A stretch of 64,000 nucleotides of DNA from contig NZ_CP132336.1 of assembly GCF_030758315.1 (NCBI RefSeq), positions 3,191,001 through 3,255,000 on the forward strand. The letters are read 5' to 3'. Below the pieces are notes generated by a model. It searched no databases. It was not told where the DNA came from and worked only from the letters and a program-made list of their open reading frames with translations. A program made the translations under genes and the position numbers. The DNA is from Pararhizobium sp. IMCC3301. GTDB taxonomy: Bacteria > Pseudomonadota > Alphaproteobacteria > Rhizobiales > GCA-2746425. Of this stretch, positions 8,312 to 16,834 are shown piece by piece. Each line of letters starts with the position of its first letter. Positions within the stretch are counted from its first letter, which is position 1.

Positions 8312-9742
8312 TCATGGCAGCAGAGCTTGCAGCCGCAGCAGGGCAATGCGTTCAACCTGGCGGCAGGCTTCGGAAAATTCGGTCTCGCGGTCATGCTCGA
8401 TGCGCCGTTTGAAGGCCGCAAGGATTGCGCTTTTGCCAAGACCCTTGACCGCGATGATGAAGGGAAAGCCGAATTTGGCGGTGTAGTCCGAATTGAGGTC
8501 CTGAAACGCCGCCCGTTCCGCATCGGTCAGCGCATCAAGTCCCGCCGATGCCTGCTCGGAGGTCGATTCAGCAGTGAGCCGCTTCGCTGCCGCCAGCTTT
8601 CCCGCAAGATCGGGATGCGCGGTCAGAACTGCCAGACGTTCGGCGTCGCTGGCAGCGCGGAATTTACGCGCCAATGCATTGTGCAGACCAATGGCGGTAT
8701 CATGTGCCGGACCCAACTCATCGTCGAAGGCACGCTCGGCAATCCAGGCGGAATGCTCAAAAACACCGCCGAATGTTGTGATAAACGCACTTTTTTCCAT
8801 GCGCGAGGGGCGCGTGTTGCGGGCAGGCATCGTGGCAGAAGCAGGATGGGTTGCCTGCCAGTGTTTCGCAATATCAATGCGCCGGGCAAACCAGACCTTG
8901 TCGTGGGATTTAGCATATTCCATGAAGCGCTGCAGCGCCATGACACGGCCCGGCCTGCCGATCAGGCGGCAATGCAGTCCGATCGACATCATCTTTGCAT
9001 GCCCGGCCGCGCCTTCCGCATAGAGCGTGTCGAAACTGTCTTTCAGATATTGGTAAAACTGCTCGCCCGCATTGAAACCCTGCGGTGTGGCAAACCGCAT
9101 GTCATTGGCGTCGAGCGTATAGGGGATGATCAGTTGGTCTTTCTCATCGCTGTGATACCAGTAAGGCAAATCATCGGCATAACTGTCGGAAACGTAGTCA
9201 AATCCACCCTCCTGGCTGGCCAGATCCACAGTGTTGACCGAGCAGCGCCCGGTGTACCAGCCTGTGGGCCGCTCGCCGGTTACCTCGGTGTGCAGATCGA
9301 TGGCGGCTATCAGATCGGCGCGCTCGTCTTCCGGCGCATAATCCTTGTATTCGATCCATTTCAGCCCGTGGCTGGCGATTTCCCAGCCTGCCGACTGCAT
9401 CGCGGCGACCTGCGCCGGAGAGCGGGCAAGCGCGGTTGCGACACCATAGACAGTGGCCGGAATATCGAACTCGGTGAACAGCCTGTGCAGCCGCCAGAAT
9501 CCGGCGCGGGCACCATATTCGTAAATCGATTCCATATTCCAGTGGCGTTGACCGGGCCAGGCGGCCGCGCCGACAATTTCTGACAGAAAGGCCTCAGAGG
9601 CCGCATCGCCATGGAGTATGTTGTTTTCGCCGCCTTCTTCATAATTGATGACGAATTGGACAGCGATACGCGCGCCGCCGGGCCATTTCGGGTCCGGCGT
9701 GTCGCCACCATAGCCATACATGTCACGCAGATAGCGACTCAC
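8312..9742 (-). CDS. puuE: Bifunctional allantoinase (PuuE) / OHCU decarboxylase fusion
   Basis: 476-aa fusion of two purine-pathway enzymes. Residues about 1-310 are a NodB-like polysaccharide-deacetylase fold of the PuuE metal-independent allantoinase type (seen: NYEEGGENN, ASHGLKWIEY, GWYTGRCS), turning allantoin into allantoate. Residues about 320-476 are an UraD domain (seen: FGGVFEHSAWIAERAF with the catalytic histidine, HPDLAGK, KFGFPFIIAVKG), which decarboxylates OHCU to (S)-allantoin. The domains therefore act in consecutive steps but are joined in reverse pathway order. GTG start with a G-rich Shine-Dalgarno. First gene of the minus-strand operon that ends with the xanthine/urate permease. 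Confidence 0.94.
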   Translation of the reverse strand: MSRYLRDMYGYGGDTPDPKWPGGARIAVQFVINYEEGGENNILHGDAASEAFLSEIVGAAAWPGQRHWNMESIYEYGARAGFWRLHRLFTEFDIPATVYGVATALARSPAQVAAMQSAGWEIASHGLKWIEYKDYAPEDERADLIAAIDLHTEVTGERPTGWYTGRCSVNTVDLASQEGGFDYVSDSYADDLPYWYHSDEKDQLIIPYTLDANDMRFATPQGFNAGEQFYQYLKDSFDTLYAEGAAGHAKMMSIGLHCRLIGRPGRVMALQRFMEYAKSHDKVWFARRIDIAKHWQATHPASATMPARNTRPSRMEKSAFITTFGGVFEHSAWIAERAFDDELGPAHDTAIGLHNALARKFRAASDAERLAVLTAHPDLAGKLAAAKRLTAESTSEQASAGLDALTDAERAAFQDLNSDYTAKFGFPFIIAVKGLGKSAILAAFKRRIEHDRETEFSEACRQVERIALLRLQALLP

Positions 9743-9860
9743 ACTTTATCCCCCCAATACGGATTTGATTGTATATCAAAAGAATAAGTTCATTTTCAAA
9801 TAAAACAAAAGAGACTTTCGCCTCAGTTCCATTCATCCAGCCCGACCTGCCTGCCAACAC

Positions 9861-10778
9861 TTACGGCAATCTGCGTTTTTCCAGTTCCATGCGGCAGCGC
9901 GCAATCATGAAATCTATGAACAGGCGGATTTTCGGATCCTGAAAGGTGCGGTGCGGGTAAAGACAGGCCAGTTGCACCGCAACCGGCGGCGTCGCCTCGG
10001 CAACGGCCACCAGCGCGCCGGATTGGAGATGATCGACCACCTCGAACACCGGCTTGTTGACGATGCCGTGCCCCTCAAGCGCCCATTGTGTCAGCACATC
10101 GCCATCGTCGGATTCAAACGGGCCGGATACATCAAATGCTGCCGGACCAGCGGGTGTCTGGAGCAGCCAGCGAAATTCCGGCGTGCCGGGAAAGCGCAAT
10201 TGCAGACAATCATGCTGGCGGTTGATCAGATCATTACCATGGGCGGGATGGCCGCGCAGCCTGATATAGTTTGGTGCCGCGCACAAAACCCGCTTGCACT
10301 GCGCAATCATTCGCGCCTTCAGGTTTGAATCCTGCAGATGTCCCAGCACAAAGGCCACATCAAGGCCTTCTTCGGCCATGTCGATTTTTCGGTCGGACAT
10401 ACGCAGGCGGACATCGATTTCCGGATAGCGATCCTTGAAAGACGGCACATGGGGCGCAATGAAACGGCGGCCGACTCCAAGGGGTGCAGCGACGAAAATC
10501 GAGCCGCGCGGATTCTGGGTGATTTCCACCACCGCCGCTTCCGCGTCTTCGATTGTCTCCAGAATCTTGCTCGCCCCGGCATAAAACACCTTGCCGTGCT
10601 CGGTCGGCTGCAAGCGGCGTGTGGTGCGGTTGAACAGCCGGACACCAAGATGTTTTTCAAGCTCGGCAATGCGGCTCGACGCCACTGCCGCAGAGACCCG
10701 TAGATCCCTTGCGGCTGCTGACATATTTCCCAGTTCAAAAACCCGCACAAACATGCGCACATTGACAACATAGCTCAT
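9861..10778 (-). CDS. LysR family transcriptional regulator
   Basis: DNA-binding regulator of 305 aa. Seen: N-terminal winged helix-turn-helix (about residues 1-60, with ARDLRVSAAVASSRIAELEK and LFNRTTRRLQ) and a LysR substrate-binding domain after about residue 90. It is divergent from puuD with 132 bp between starts, and sits just upstream of the minus-strand allantoin operon, so it is the likely purine-responsive regulator of both. A symmetric TTTGAG-N5-CTCAAA element lies in the shared promoter region. The effector is not visible from sequence; urate, allantoin or another intermediate are candidates. Confidence 0.9.
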   Translation of the reverse strand: MSYVVNVRMFVRVFELGNMSAAARDLRVSAAVASSRIAELEKHLGVRLFNRTTRRLQPTEHGKVFYAGASKILETIEDAEAAVVEITQNPRGSIFVAAPLGVGRRFIAPHVPSFKDRYPEIDVRLRMSDRKIDMAEEGLDVAFVLGHLQDSNLKARMIAQCKRVLCAAPNYIRLRGHPAHGNDLINRQHDCLQLRFPGTPEFRWLLQTPAGPAAFDVSGPFESDDGDVLTQWALEGHGIVNKPVFEVVDHLQSGALVAVAEATPPVAVQLACLYPHRTFQDPKIRLFIDFMIARCRMELEKRRLP

Positions 10779-10824
10779 GCTTCGATTCTACAATTATTTG
10801 GATAATTTTGAAAGTCCTCGGGAA

Positions 10825-10841
10825 TTTGAGCGGTTCTCAAA
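10825..10841. promoter_or_regulatory. Candidate LysR operator between the LysR gene and puuD
   Basis: Perfect 6-bp inverted repeat TTTGAG and CTCAAA with a 5-bp spacer, in the 132-bp divergent region. A longer 7-bp pair (10805-10811 with 10837-10843) overlaps it. Position and shape fit a T-N11-A LysR box; the assignment is inference. Confidence 0.45.
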
Positions 10842-10910
10842 ATAATAAAGGCCGCTATGATCGACGCGGACCGGACTTCTTGAAACCGGGCGTCTGGAAG
10901 GAGACAACAC

Positions 10911-12146
10911 ATGTATGATCTGGCGATTTTTACCGAGTGGATGCAATTTGGTGTGCGCTGGCTGCATGTCATCACGGCGATTGCCTGGATTGGCTCCTCC
11001 TTCTATTTCATCGCTTTGGATCTGGGCCTGCGCAAAGCGGCCAATCTGCCGGAAGGGGCTCACGGCGAAGAATGGCAGGTCCATGGCGGCGGATTTTACC
11101 ACATCCGCAAATATCTGGTTGCTCCGGAAGCCATGCCGGAACATCTGACCTGGTTCAAATGGGAAAGCTACTGGACCTGGTTTTCCGGATTTGCCCTTCT
11201 GTGGCTGGTCTATTATCTGGGGGCCGATCTTTATCTGGTCGATGCCAATGTCATGGACCTGCCGGTTCCGGCGGCGATCGCGATTTCGCTCGGTTCAATC
11301 GTGTTTGGCTGGCTCGCCTATGACCAGCTCTGCAAAAGCCCGCTCGGCCAGAACAGCACCTTTTTGATGGTGCTGCTGTTTGGCATTCTGGTGGCCATGT
11401 CCTGGGGCTTCACCCAGGTCTTTTCCGGGCGCGCGGCATTGCTGCATCTCGGCGTTTTCACCGCTACCATCATGTCTGCCAATGTGGCGTTCATCATCAT
11501 CCCCAACCAGACCATCGTGGTGGCCGATCTGAAGGCCGGCCGCAGACCCGACTCCAAATATGGCCGCATCGCCAAGCAACGCTCCACCCACAATAATTAT
11601 CTCACCCTGCCGGTGATTTTTTTCATGCTGTCGGGTCATTACCCGCTGGCTTTCGCCACCGAATATAATTGGGTAATTGCCAGCCTGGTGTTTCTGATGG
11701 GCGTCACCATCCGTCATTATTTCAACTCGCGCCATGCCCGCACCGGCAATCCGACCTGGACCTGGCTGGCGACAGCGATCATCTTCTCGCTGATCATGAT
11801 CCTGTCTCTGGCCCCGCTTTATCAGGCGGACAGGGCAGAGCAGGCCACTGACATACTGACACCGGTGCAGCAGAAATTCGCCGACGCCGCCTCATTTGAC
11901 GAGGTCAGCGCCATTGTTTCGGCACGCTGCTCCATGTGCCACGCCAATGAACCGGTCTGGGAGGGCGTCCGCTGGCCGCCAAAAGGCGTGCGACTGGAAA
12001 CCCCGGCGCAGGTCGCCCAGCACGCCAGATCGATTTTTCTCCAGGCCGGAGCGACCAATGCCATGCCGCCTGCCAATGTCAGCTGGATGGAGGAGGAAGA
12101 GCGCCGCATGATCGTCAACTGGTTCCGTGCGGCTGAAGGCGGCTGA
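10911..12146 (+). CDS. puuD: Membrane-bound urate hydroxylase with C-terminal cytochrome c
   Basis: Inner-membrane urate oxidase (411 aa) that oxidises urate to 5-hydroxyisourate and passes electrons to its own c-type haem rather than to oxygen directly. Seen: about eight to nine hydrophobic segments over residues 10-305 (N-terminal urate oxidase membrane domain, DUF989) and a periplasmic cytochrome c domain with CSMCH at 340-344 and a possible distal methionine in NAMPPANVS. AAGGAG precedes the ATG. It is divergent from the LysR gene. The product needs HIU hydrolase or spontaneous hydrolysis before the UraD domain of the neighbouring fusion can act. Confidence 0.94.
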   Translation: MYDLAIFTEWMQFGVRWLHVITAIAWIGSSFYFIALDLGLRKAANLPEGAHGEEWQVHGGGFYHIRKYLVAPEAMPEHLTWFKWESYWTWFSGFALLWLVYYLGADLYLVDANVMDLPVPAAIAISLGSIVFGWLAYDQLCKSPLGQNSTFLMVLLFGILVAMSWGFTQVFSGRAALLHLGVFTATIMSANVAFIIIPNQTIVVADLKAGRRPDSKYGRIAKQRSTHNNYLTLPVIFFMLSGHYPLAFATEYNWVIASLVFLMGVTIRHYFNSRHARTGNPTWTWLATAIIFSLIMILSLAPLYQADRAEQATDILTPVQQKFADAASFDEVSAIVSARCSMCHANEPVWEGVRWPPKGVRLETPAQVAQHARSIFLQAGATNAMPPANVSWMEEEERRMIVNWFRAAEGG

Positions 12147-12224
12147 CAACGGCGCTGATGATGCGACAGCATTGCGATCCGTCCCTGCCATGCGCATATC
12201 AAGTATGGAGAAGGGAACAACACC

Positions 12225-12629
12225 ATGCCACAGCAACACATTACAATGGCGACCCGGACCATCCACAATCCGGATGAACCGCGCCATTTCATGCGTTTGA
12301 AACCAGTGCCGCGGCGGGTCCGGGTTCTGAAAGGCGAGACCGTTCTGGCTGATACACATGCAGCCATGAGACTGACGGAAATCGGCAGGGATATCTATGA
12401 TCCGGTGTTCTACATACCGGAAGAAGATGTCCGTGACGGGCTTAAGCCGATTGCCGGCAAGAGCACCCATTGTCCACTTAAAGGTAACGCCAGCTATTTC
12501 GCCGGTGAAGGCGGCGAGCCGCTCGCCTGGACCTATGACCGGCCCTTTGACGCGACCAGATCCCTGAAAGGCCTGATTGCTTTTTTTCCCGAACAGGTAA
12601 CGGTTGAAGAAACCGGCAGGGAAATCTGA
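12225..12629 (+). CDS. DUF427 domain-containing protein
   Basis: Small cytosolic protein of 134 aa of the DUF427 family (NTP_transf_9 fold), function unknown. Seen: early VRVLKGETVLADTHAAMRL, the central YDPVFYIPEEDV, THCPLKGNASYF and AWTYDRPFD, which are the conserved blocks of this family. The Shine-Dalgarno GGAGAAGG is about 9 bp before the ATG. A downstream DNA glycosylase-like gene begins 8 bp after its stop, so the two are probably co-transcribed. No evidence links it to purine breakdown beyond location. Confidence 0.85.
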   Translation: MPQQHITMATRTIHNPDEPRHFMRLKPVPRRVRVLKGETVLADTHAAMRLTEIGRDIYDPVFYIPEEDVRDGLKPIAGKSTHCPLKGNASYFAGEGGEPLAWTYDRPFDATRSLKGLIAFFPEQVTVEETGREI

Positions 12630-12637
12630 CTTCGATC

Positions 12638-13306
12638 ATGCAGTCATTTGACGATATTTTCGCGATCGCCGCAAAGCGCAAAGGGGGCCCGCAGGCGCTG
12701 AATGCGCTTCTGCCGCCGCCGCTCAGTGCAGATGAGTTGCGCGCCATCACAGATGAGAACTGGCTTTCCGGCCTGTCAAAATCCGTGTTTCAAGCCGGCT
12801 TCAACTGGAAAGTTGTCGACAAGATGTGGCCGGGTTTCCAAGCCGCCTTCCATGGCTTTGATCCGGGTCGCTGCGCCATGCTGACCGACGAAGATCTGAC
12901 CGCGCTAACCGGAGACAGAAGAATCGTCCGCCATGGTGCGAAGATCAGATCAGTTCAGGAAAACGCCGTGTTTCTGATCGAACTGGCAAAACAGCATGGC
13001 AGCGCTTCTGCCGCCTTTGCAGAATGGCCCTCCGACGATTTTGTTGGTTTGCTGGCCCTGTTGAAAAAACGCGGCTCCCGTCTCGGCGGCACCACAGCGC
13101 AATATGCTTTGCGCAGCATGGGCCGCGACGGTTTCATCCTGTCCCGCGATGTCGTCGCCCGGCTGATGGTGGAGGGCGTTATCGACAAGGCGCCAACCTC
13201 GCAAAAGGCGATGCGCACGGTTCAGGATGCCTTTACCTTGTGGCAGAAACAGTCCGGCAGATCATTGCAGGAAATCAGCCGCGTGCTTGCGATGAGCATT
13301 GGCTAA
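12638..13306 (+). CDS. Tag-like DNA-3-methyladenine glycosylase I family protein
   Basis: Protein of 222 aa related to DNA-3-methyladenine glycosylase I, a base-excision repair enzyme removing alkylated adenine. Seen: SVFQAGFNWKVVDKMWPGF, RHGAKIRSVQENA and the late helical segment GRDGFILSRDVVARL, consistent with a helix-hairpin-helix glycosylase fold. The N-terminal Cys-containing zinc motif (RCxW) of classical E. coli Tag is not present, so this belongs to a divergent branch and activity is not assured. It lies 8 bp behind the DUF427 gene and ends 19 bp from the convergent carbonic anhydrase. Confidence 0.78.
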   Translation: MQSFDDIFAIAAKRKGGPQALNALLPPPLSADELRAITDENWLSGLSKSVFQAGFNWKVVDKMWPGFQAAFHGFDPGRCAMLTDEDLTALTGDRRIVRHGAKIRSVQENAVFLIELAKQHGSASAAFAEWPSDDFVGLLALLKKRGSRLGGTTAQYALRSMGRDGFILSRDVVARLMVEGVIDKAPTSQKAMRTVQDAFTLWQKQSGRSLQEISRVLAMSIG

Positions 13307-13325
13307 ATCGATTCATACTTCCATG

Positions 13326-13976
13326 TCAGGTCTTTTGTGAAGTGTCCCGCAGAAACTCCAGGTGCGTCTGATCATCGCGCTGCGCCTGCGCTCCGCAGGT
13401 GCAGTCAAGATCGCGCAACAATCCGTCATTCAGCCCATAGACCCAGCCATGAATCTCGATATCCTTGCCCTCGCGCCACGCTGATTGCATGATCGGAGTA
13501 CGGGCCAGTGTCTCGACCTGGGTTTCAATTGACAATTCGCACAGCCGGTTGAAGCGCTCGTCTTCATTGGCAATTGCCGCCAATTCTTGATGCGCATTTG
13601 TGGCCACATCGCGGACTGGCTGCAGCCAATGGTCAATCAGGCCGTGTCTCTGCCCGTCAATCGCCGCCTTGACGCCGCCACAGCCATAGTGCCCGCAGAT
13701 GATGATGCGTTTGACCTCAAGGTTCTCAACAGCATATTCCAGCACCGACAACAGGTTCATGTCGCCGCGATGCACCAGATTGGCAACATTGCGGTGAACG
13801 AATACCTCGCCCGGTTCCAGCCCGGTGATGACATTGGCCGGCACGCGGCTGTCGGAACAGCCGATCCACAGAAAGTCCGGGCGCTGAAGCGCGGACAGGC
13901 GGCTGAAATATTCAGGATCCTCGCGGGATCGCTCGGCAGCCCAACGGCGGTTGTGGTCAATCAGATCATCAAGCAT
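13326..13976 (-). CDS. Beta-class carbonic anhydrase
   Basis: Zinc enzyme (216 aa) interconverting carbon dioxide and bicarbonate. Seen with numbering from this start: zinc ligands C40 (in GCSDSRVPA), H96 and C99 (in CGHYGCGGVKAA), and the D42-R44 dyad, so all key residues are present. An ATG two codons further upstream (13982) also exists, but AGGGA is then only 1 bp away; with 13976 the spacing is 7 bp. It stands alone in front of the Liv-type transporter operon, separated by 160 bp; carbon dioxide from OHCU decarboxylation or bicarbonate for carboxylases are possible links, both speculative. Confidence 0.93.
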   Translation of the reverse strand: MLDDLIDHNRRWAAERSREDPEYFSRLSALQRPDFLWIGCSDSRVPANVITGLEPGEVFVHRNVANLVHRGDMNLLSVLEYAVENLEVKRIIICGHYGCGGVKAAIDGQRHGLIDHWLQPVRDVATNAHQELAAIANEDERFNRLCELSIETQVETLARTPIMQSAWREGKDIEIHGWVYGLNDGLLRDLDCTCGAQAQRDDQTHLEFLRDTSQKT

Positions 13977-14136
13977 GCACATGTCCCTGGTGAATCGCCA
14001 TTGCTGCCGGGCAGCATAGACGAAACAGCACGGCCAAGACCATCAATAGGTGCAAAATTCGCAGAGTCTGTCTTTATTCGCGCCGGGATCGGGCGGTTCC
14101 GGCATTGCCACACCGCTGCCTTTCAGGCGCGGCCTG

Positions 14137-14910
14137 TCAGATCGCAAGATATTCCTGACGCAGCTCGGCATTGTCCAGAACCTCCTGGGCGGTCCCGTCA
14201 AACACAACCTGACCCATATCAAGGATGATCGCCCGGTCTGCCAGATGCAGCGCGGCAATCGCATTCTGCTCGACAATAATTGTCGTCATGCCAAGAGATT
14301 TGATTTCTTCCAGTGTTTTTTCGATCTCCTGAACGATCACCGGGGCCAGACCCTCATAGGGCTCGTCAAGCAGCAACAATTTGATATCGCGGGCCAGAAT
14401 GCGCGCCAGTGCAAGCATCTGCTGCTCGCCCCCCGACATGGTTGTGCCCTCCTGGCTGCGGCGTTCCGCCAGCCTTGGGAACAGCTCGTAAATCCGCTCA
14501 AGGGACCAGCCATGCGGCGGCGCGATTTGCGACAGTTTGAGATTTTCCTCAACCGTCAGACCCTGAATGATGCGGCGGTCTTCGGGCACCAGTCCCACGC
14601 CGTTCTGCGCCGCCTGATAGGCTTTCATTTCGTGTAGCGGCTTGTGGTCAAGCCAGATTTCACCATGACGCAAACTGGGATTGGTAACCCGGGAAATGGC
14701 ACGCAGGGTTGAGGTCTTGCCGGCCCCGTTGCGGCCCAGCAGAGCGACGATTTCACCTTCTCGAATATCGAAGCTGACACCCTGCACAATGTAGCTCTCG
14801 CCATAATAGGCGTGCAGATTCCACGCCGAAAAATAGGCCGACTGTCCGCCTTGAGCCTTGCTCGGGGCAACCCCTGGTGCTGCAGTGCTGTCGATAGGTG
14901 TCACACTCAT
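14137..14910 (-). CDS. Liv-type (HAAT family) ABC transporter ATP-binding protein, LivF-like
   Basis: ATPase (257 aa) of a branched-chain-amino-acid-type importer. Seen: Walker A GRNGAGKTS near residue 58, signature MSGGEQQMLALARIL, Walker B LLLLDEP and the H-loop region TTIIVEQNA. About 25 residues precede the usual LivF start. Last gene of a five-gene minus-strand operon; its ATG overlaps the upstream ATPase stop by 4 bp. Substrate unknown: family members carry amino acids, urea, amides or other small polar molecules. Confidence 0.9.
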   Translation of the reverse strand: MSVTPIDSTAAPGVAPSKAQGGQSAYFSAWNLHAYYGESYIVQGVSFDIREGEIVALLGRNGAGKTSTLRAISRVTNPSLRHGEIWLDHKPLHEMKAYQAAQNGVGLVPEDRRIIQGLTVEENLKLSQIAPPHGWSLERIYELFPRLAERRSQEGTTMSGGEQQMLALARILARDIKLLLLDEPYEGLAPVIVQEIEKTLEEIKSLGMTTIIVEQNAIAALHLADRAIILDMGQVVFDGTAQEVLDNAELRQEYLAI

Positions 14911-15662
14911 AGATGCGCGCCTCCCAGATAGGCTTCCTGAACTTTCGCATTGCCCTTGATTTTCTGTGGCACATCTTCGGCAATCACCGTGCCTTGAGCC
15001 AGCACGGAAATTCTGTCTGCCAGCGAAAACACCACATGCATGTCATGCTCGATCACAACCATCGTAATGTTGCGTTTTGAGATAGACTTCAGCAGGTCGA
15101 TGGTGTTGTTGGTATCGGCTCGCGCCATGCCTGCTGTCGGTTCATCGAGCAGCAATAATTGCGGATCCTGCACCAGGCACATCGCCAGTTCCAGACGCCG
15201 CTTGTCACCGCGTGACAGCTGGCCCGCAATTTCCAGAGCCTTGTCTTCCAGACCAAGATCAAACAGCATCGCCATTGCCTTGCTGCGAATGTCCTTTTCA
15301 TCGCCAACGGGATGCCACCAATTGACCTTGAAAGCGCCATCGCGTTTGGCAAATGCCGGGATCATGACATTATCCACCAGCGACAGATCGGCAAAGATTT
15401 CGGGCGTTTGAAACACCCGGCTGACACCCAGTTGATTGATTTCATGAGGCTTGATGCCAAGCAGTGATTTACCGGCAAAATCGACCGTGCCCGTATCCGG
15501 CTCGAGCCGACCGATAAAGCAGTTCAGTAAAGTGGATTTTCCCGCGCCATTGGGTCCGATGATGGCGTGAACCGTGCCCTCTTCGATCTCCAGATTGACA
15601 TTGTCCAGTGCTTTCAACCCGCCGAAACGCTTGTTCACATTCTGAACTGAAAGAATACTCAT
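14907..15662 (-). CDS. Liv-type ABC transporter ATP-binding protein, LivG-like
   Basis: ATPase (251 aa) of the same importer. Seen: Walker A GPNGAGKST near residue 37, the signature variant LSRGDKRRLELAMCL, Walker B LLLLDEPTAGM and the switch histidine in VVIEHDMHVVF. The LSRGDKR form is the usual degenerate signature of LivG/UrtD-type subunits. It pairs with the LivF-like ATPase and docks on the two permeases encoded just upstream; spacing to the LivM-like gene is 11 bp. Confidence 0.9.
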   Translation of the reverse strand: MSILSVQNVNKRFGGLKALDNVNLEIEEGTVHAIIGPNGAGKSTLLNCFIGRLEPDTGTVDFAGKSLLGIKPHEINQLGVSRVFQTPEIFADLSLVDNVMIPAFAKRDGAFKVNWWHPVGDEKDIRSKAMAMLFDLGLEDKALEIAGQLSRGDKRRLELAMCLVQDPQLLLLDEPTAGMARADTNNTIDLLKSISKRNITMVVIEHDMHVVFSLADRISVLAQGTVIAEDVPQKIKGNAKVQEAYLGGAHL

Positions 15663-15673
15663 TCCGTGCGTTC

Positions 15674-16831
15674 CTATTCTGCAGGTGCCGGCGCGGAACC
15701 GGCCGCTTTGTCGGTCCTGTCGCCTCCCGCTCCGCGTTTGAATAAATTGATGATCCGTTGCGCCCCTTCCATCAGTCCGCCAGGCAGGAAGATGACGATG
15801 ATCATGAACAGTGCACCCAGAGTCAGATGCCAGCCTTCACCGACAAACAGCCCCGCGACCCATGCAAAGGCGTGTTGCAGGCTTTCCGGCAGGAAACTGA
15901 AGGCCTGCAGCAGGATGGATTCATTGAAGGCGGAGAAGATGTTCTCAAAATATTTGATCACGCCAGCGCCGATCACCGGTCCGAGCAGCGTGCCGCTGCC
16001 GCCCAGAATGGTCATCAGGACGATTTCACCCGAAGCAGTCCACTGCATGCGTTCGGCACCTGCCAGCGGATCGGTGACCGCCAGCAAGCCCCCCGCCAGA
16101 CCAGCGAACATTCCCGAAATCACGAAGGCGGCCAGCGCATAGGGCCGTGTATTGAGACCGGTATAATTCATCCGGTTCTGGTTGGATTTGACCGCCCGCA
16201 GCATCATTCCGAAGGGCGAGCGGAAAATCCGGATGGACAAATAAAAGCAGATGATCAGCATAATGCCGCAGAAATAGAAGCCGGGATAGCCACCCATATT
16301 GATGCCGAACAAATCCGGCGTTGGCAGCATTGCACCATAGTCACGGCCGAAGGCGGCATCCAGTACCCTGGGGTCAGACTGTGTGAGTTGCAGGCCTGTC
16401 TCACCATTGGTAATCGGCGTTAACACCGAATAGGCCAGATTGTAGCTCATCTGGGCAAAAGCGAGCGTCAGAATTGAAAAGTAAATACCTGACCGGCGCA
16501 GTGAAACCCAGCCGATCAGCAGTGAGAACACGCCGCCGGCGACTATCGCCAGGATCAGCGCGGGGATCGGGTTCATACTCAACAGTTTGAAGGTCCAGAC
16601 CGCCGTATAGGAGCCAACACCGAGAAAGGCTGCATGGCCGAAAGATAGGTAGCCCGTGAGGCCGAACAGAATGTTGAAGCCAATCGCAAAGATGCCGAAA
16701 ATCGCGAATTTCTGCAACAGATCGGGATAGCCCGCACCGATCGGCTCAAGAATGACGGGACCAGCCAGCACGGCTGCGGTGAAGATGATGAGCAGGATTA
16801 AGTCGCTGCGCTGTTTCAGGATGCTGATCAT
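15674..16831 (-). CDS. Liv-type ABC transporter permease, LivM-like
   Basis: Inner-membrane permease of 385 aa with about ten hydrophobic segments. Seen: [16 protein letters not shown] near residues 60-75 and [14 protein letters not shown] near 270-285, both conserved in LivM/UrtC proteins. A charged, proline/alanine-rich C-terminal tail (about 25 residues) follows the last helix. It ends 11 bp before livG-like and starts 3 bp after the LivH-like stop, so it is tightly coupled. Confidence 0.9.
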   Translation of the reverse strand: MISILKQRSDLILLIIFTAAVLAGPVILEPIGAGYPDLLQKFAIFGIFAIGFNILFGLTGYLSFGHAAFLGVGSYTAVWTFKLLSMNPIPALILAIVAGGVFSLLIGWVSLRRSGIYFSILTLAFAQMSYNLAYSVLTPITNGETGLQLTQSDPRVLDAAFGRDYGAMLPTPDLFGINMGGYPGFYFCGIMLIICFYLSIRIFRSPFGMMLRAVKSNQNRMNYTGLNTRPYALAAFVISGMFAGLAGGLLAVTDPLAGAERMQWTASGEIVLMTILGGSGTLLGPVIGAGVIKYFENIFSAFNESILLQAFSFLPESLQHAFAWVAGLFVGEGWHLTLGALFMIIVIFLPGGLMEGAQRIINLFKRGAGGDRTDKAAGSAPAPAE

Positions 16832-16834
16832 GTT

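Noticed and set aside
7487-9583. 698-codon open frame on the plus strand
   Set aside because: It is the complement of the allantoinase fusion and ureidoglycine aminohydrolase genes, whose motifs are unmistakable; its translation is rich in Arg/Gly/His with no domain pattern.
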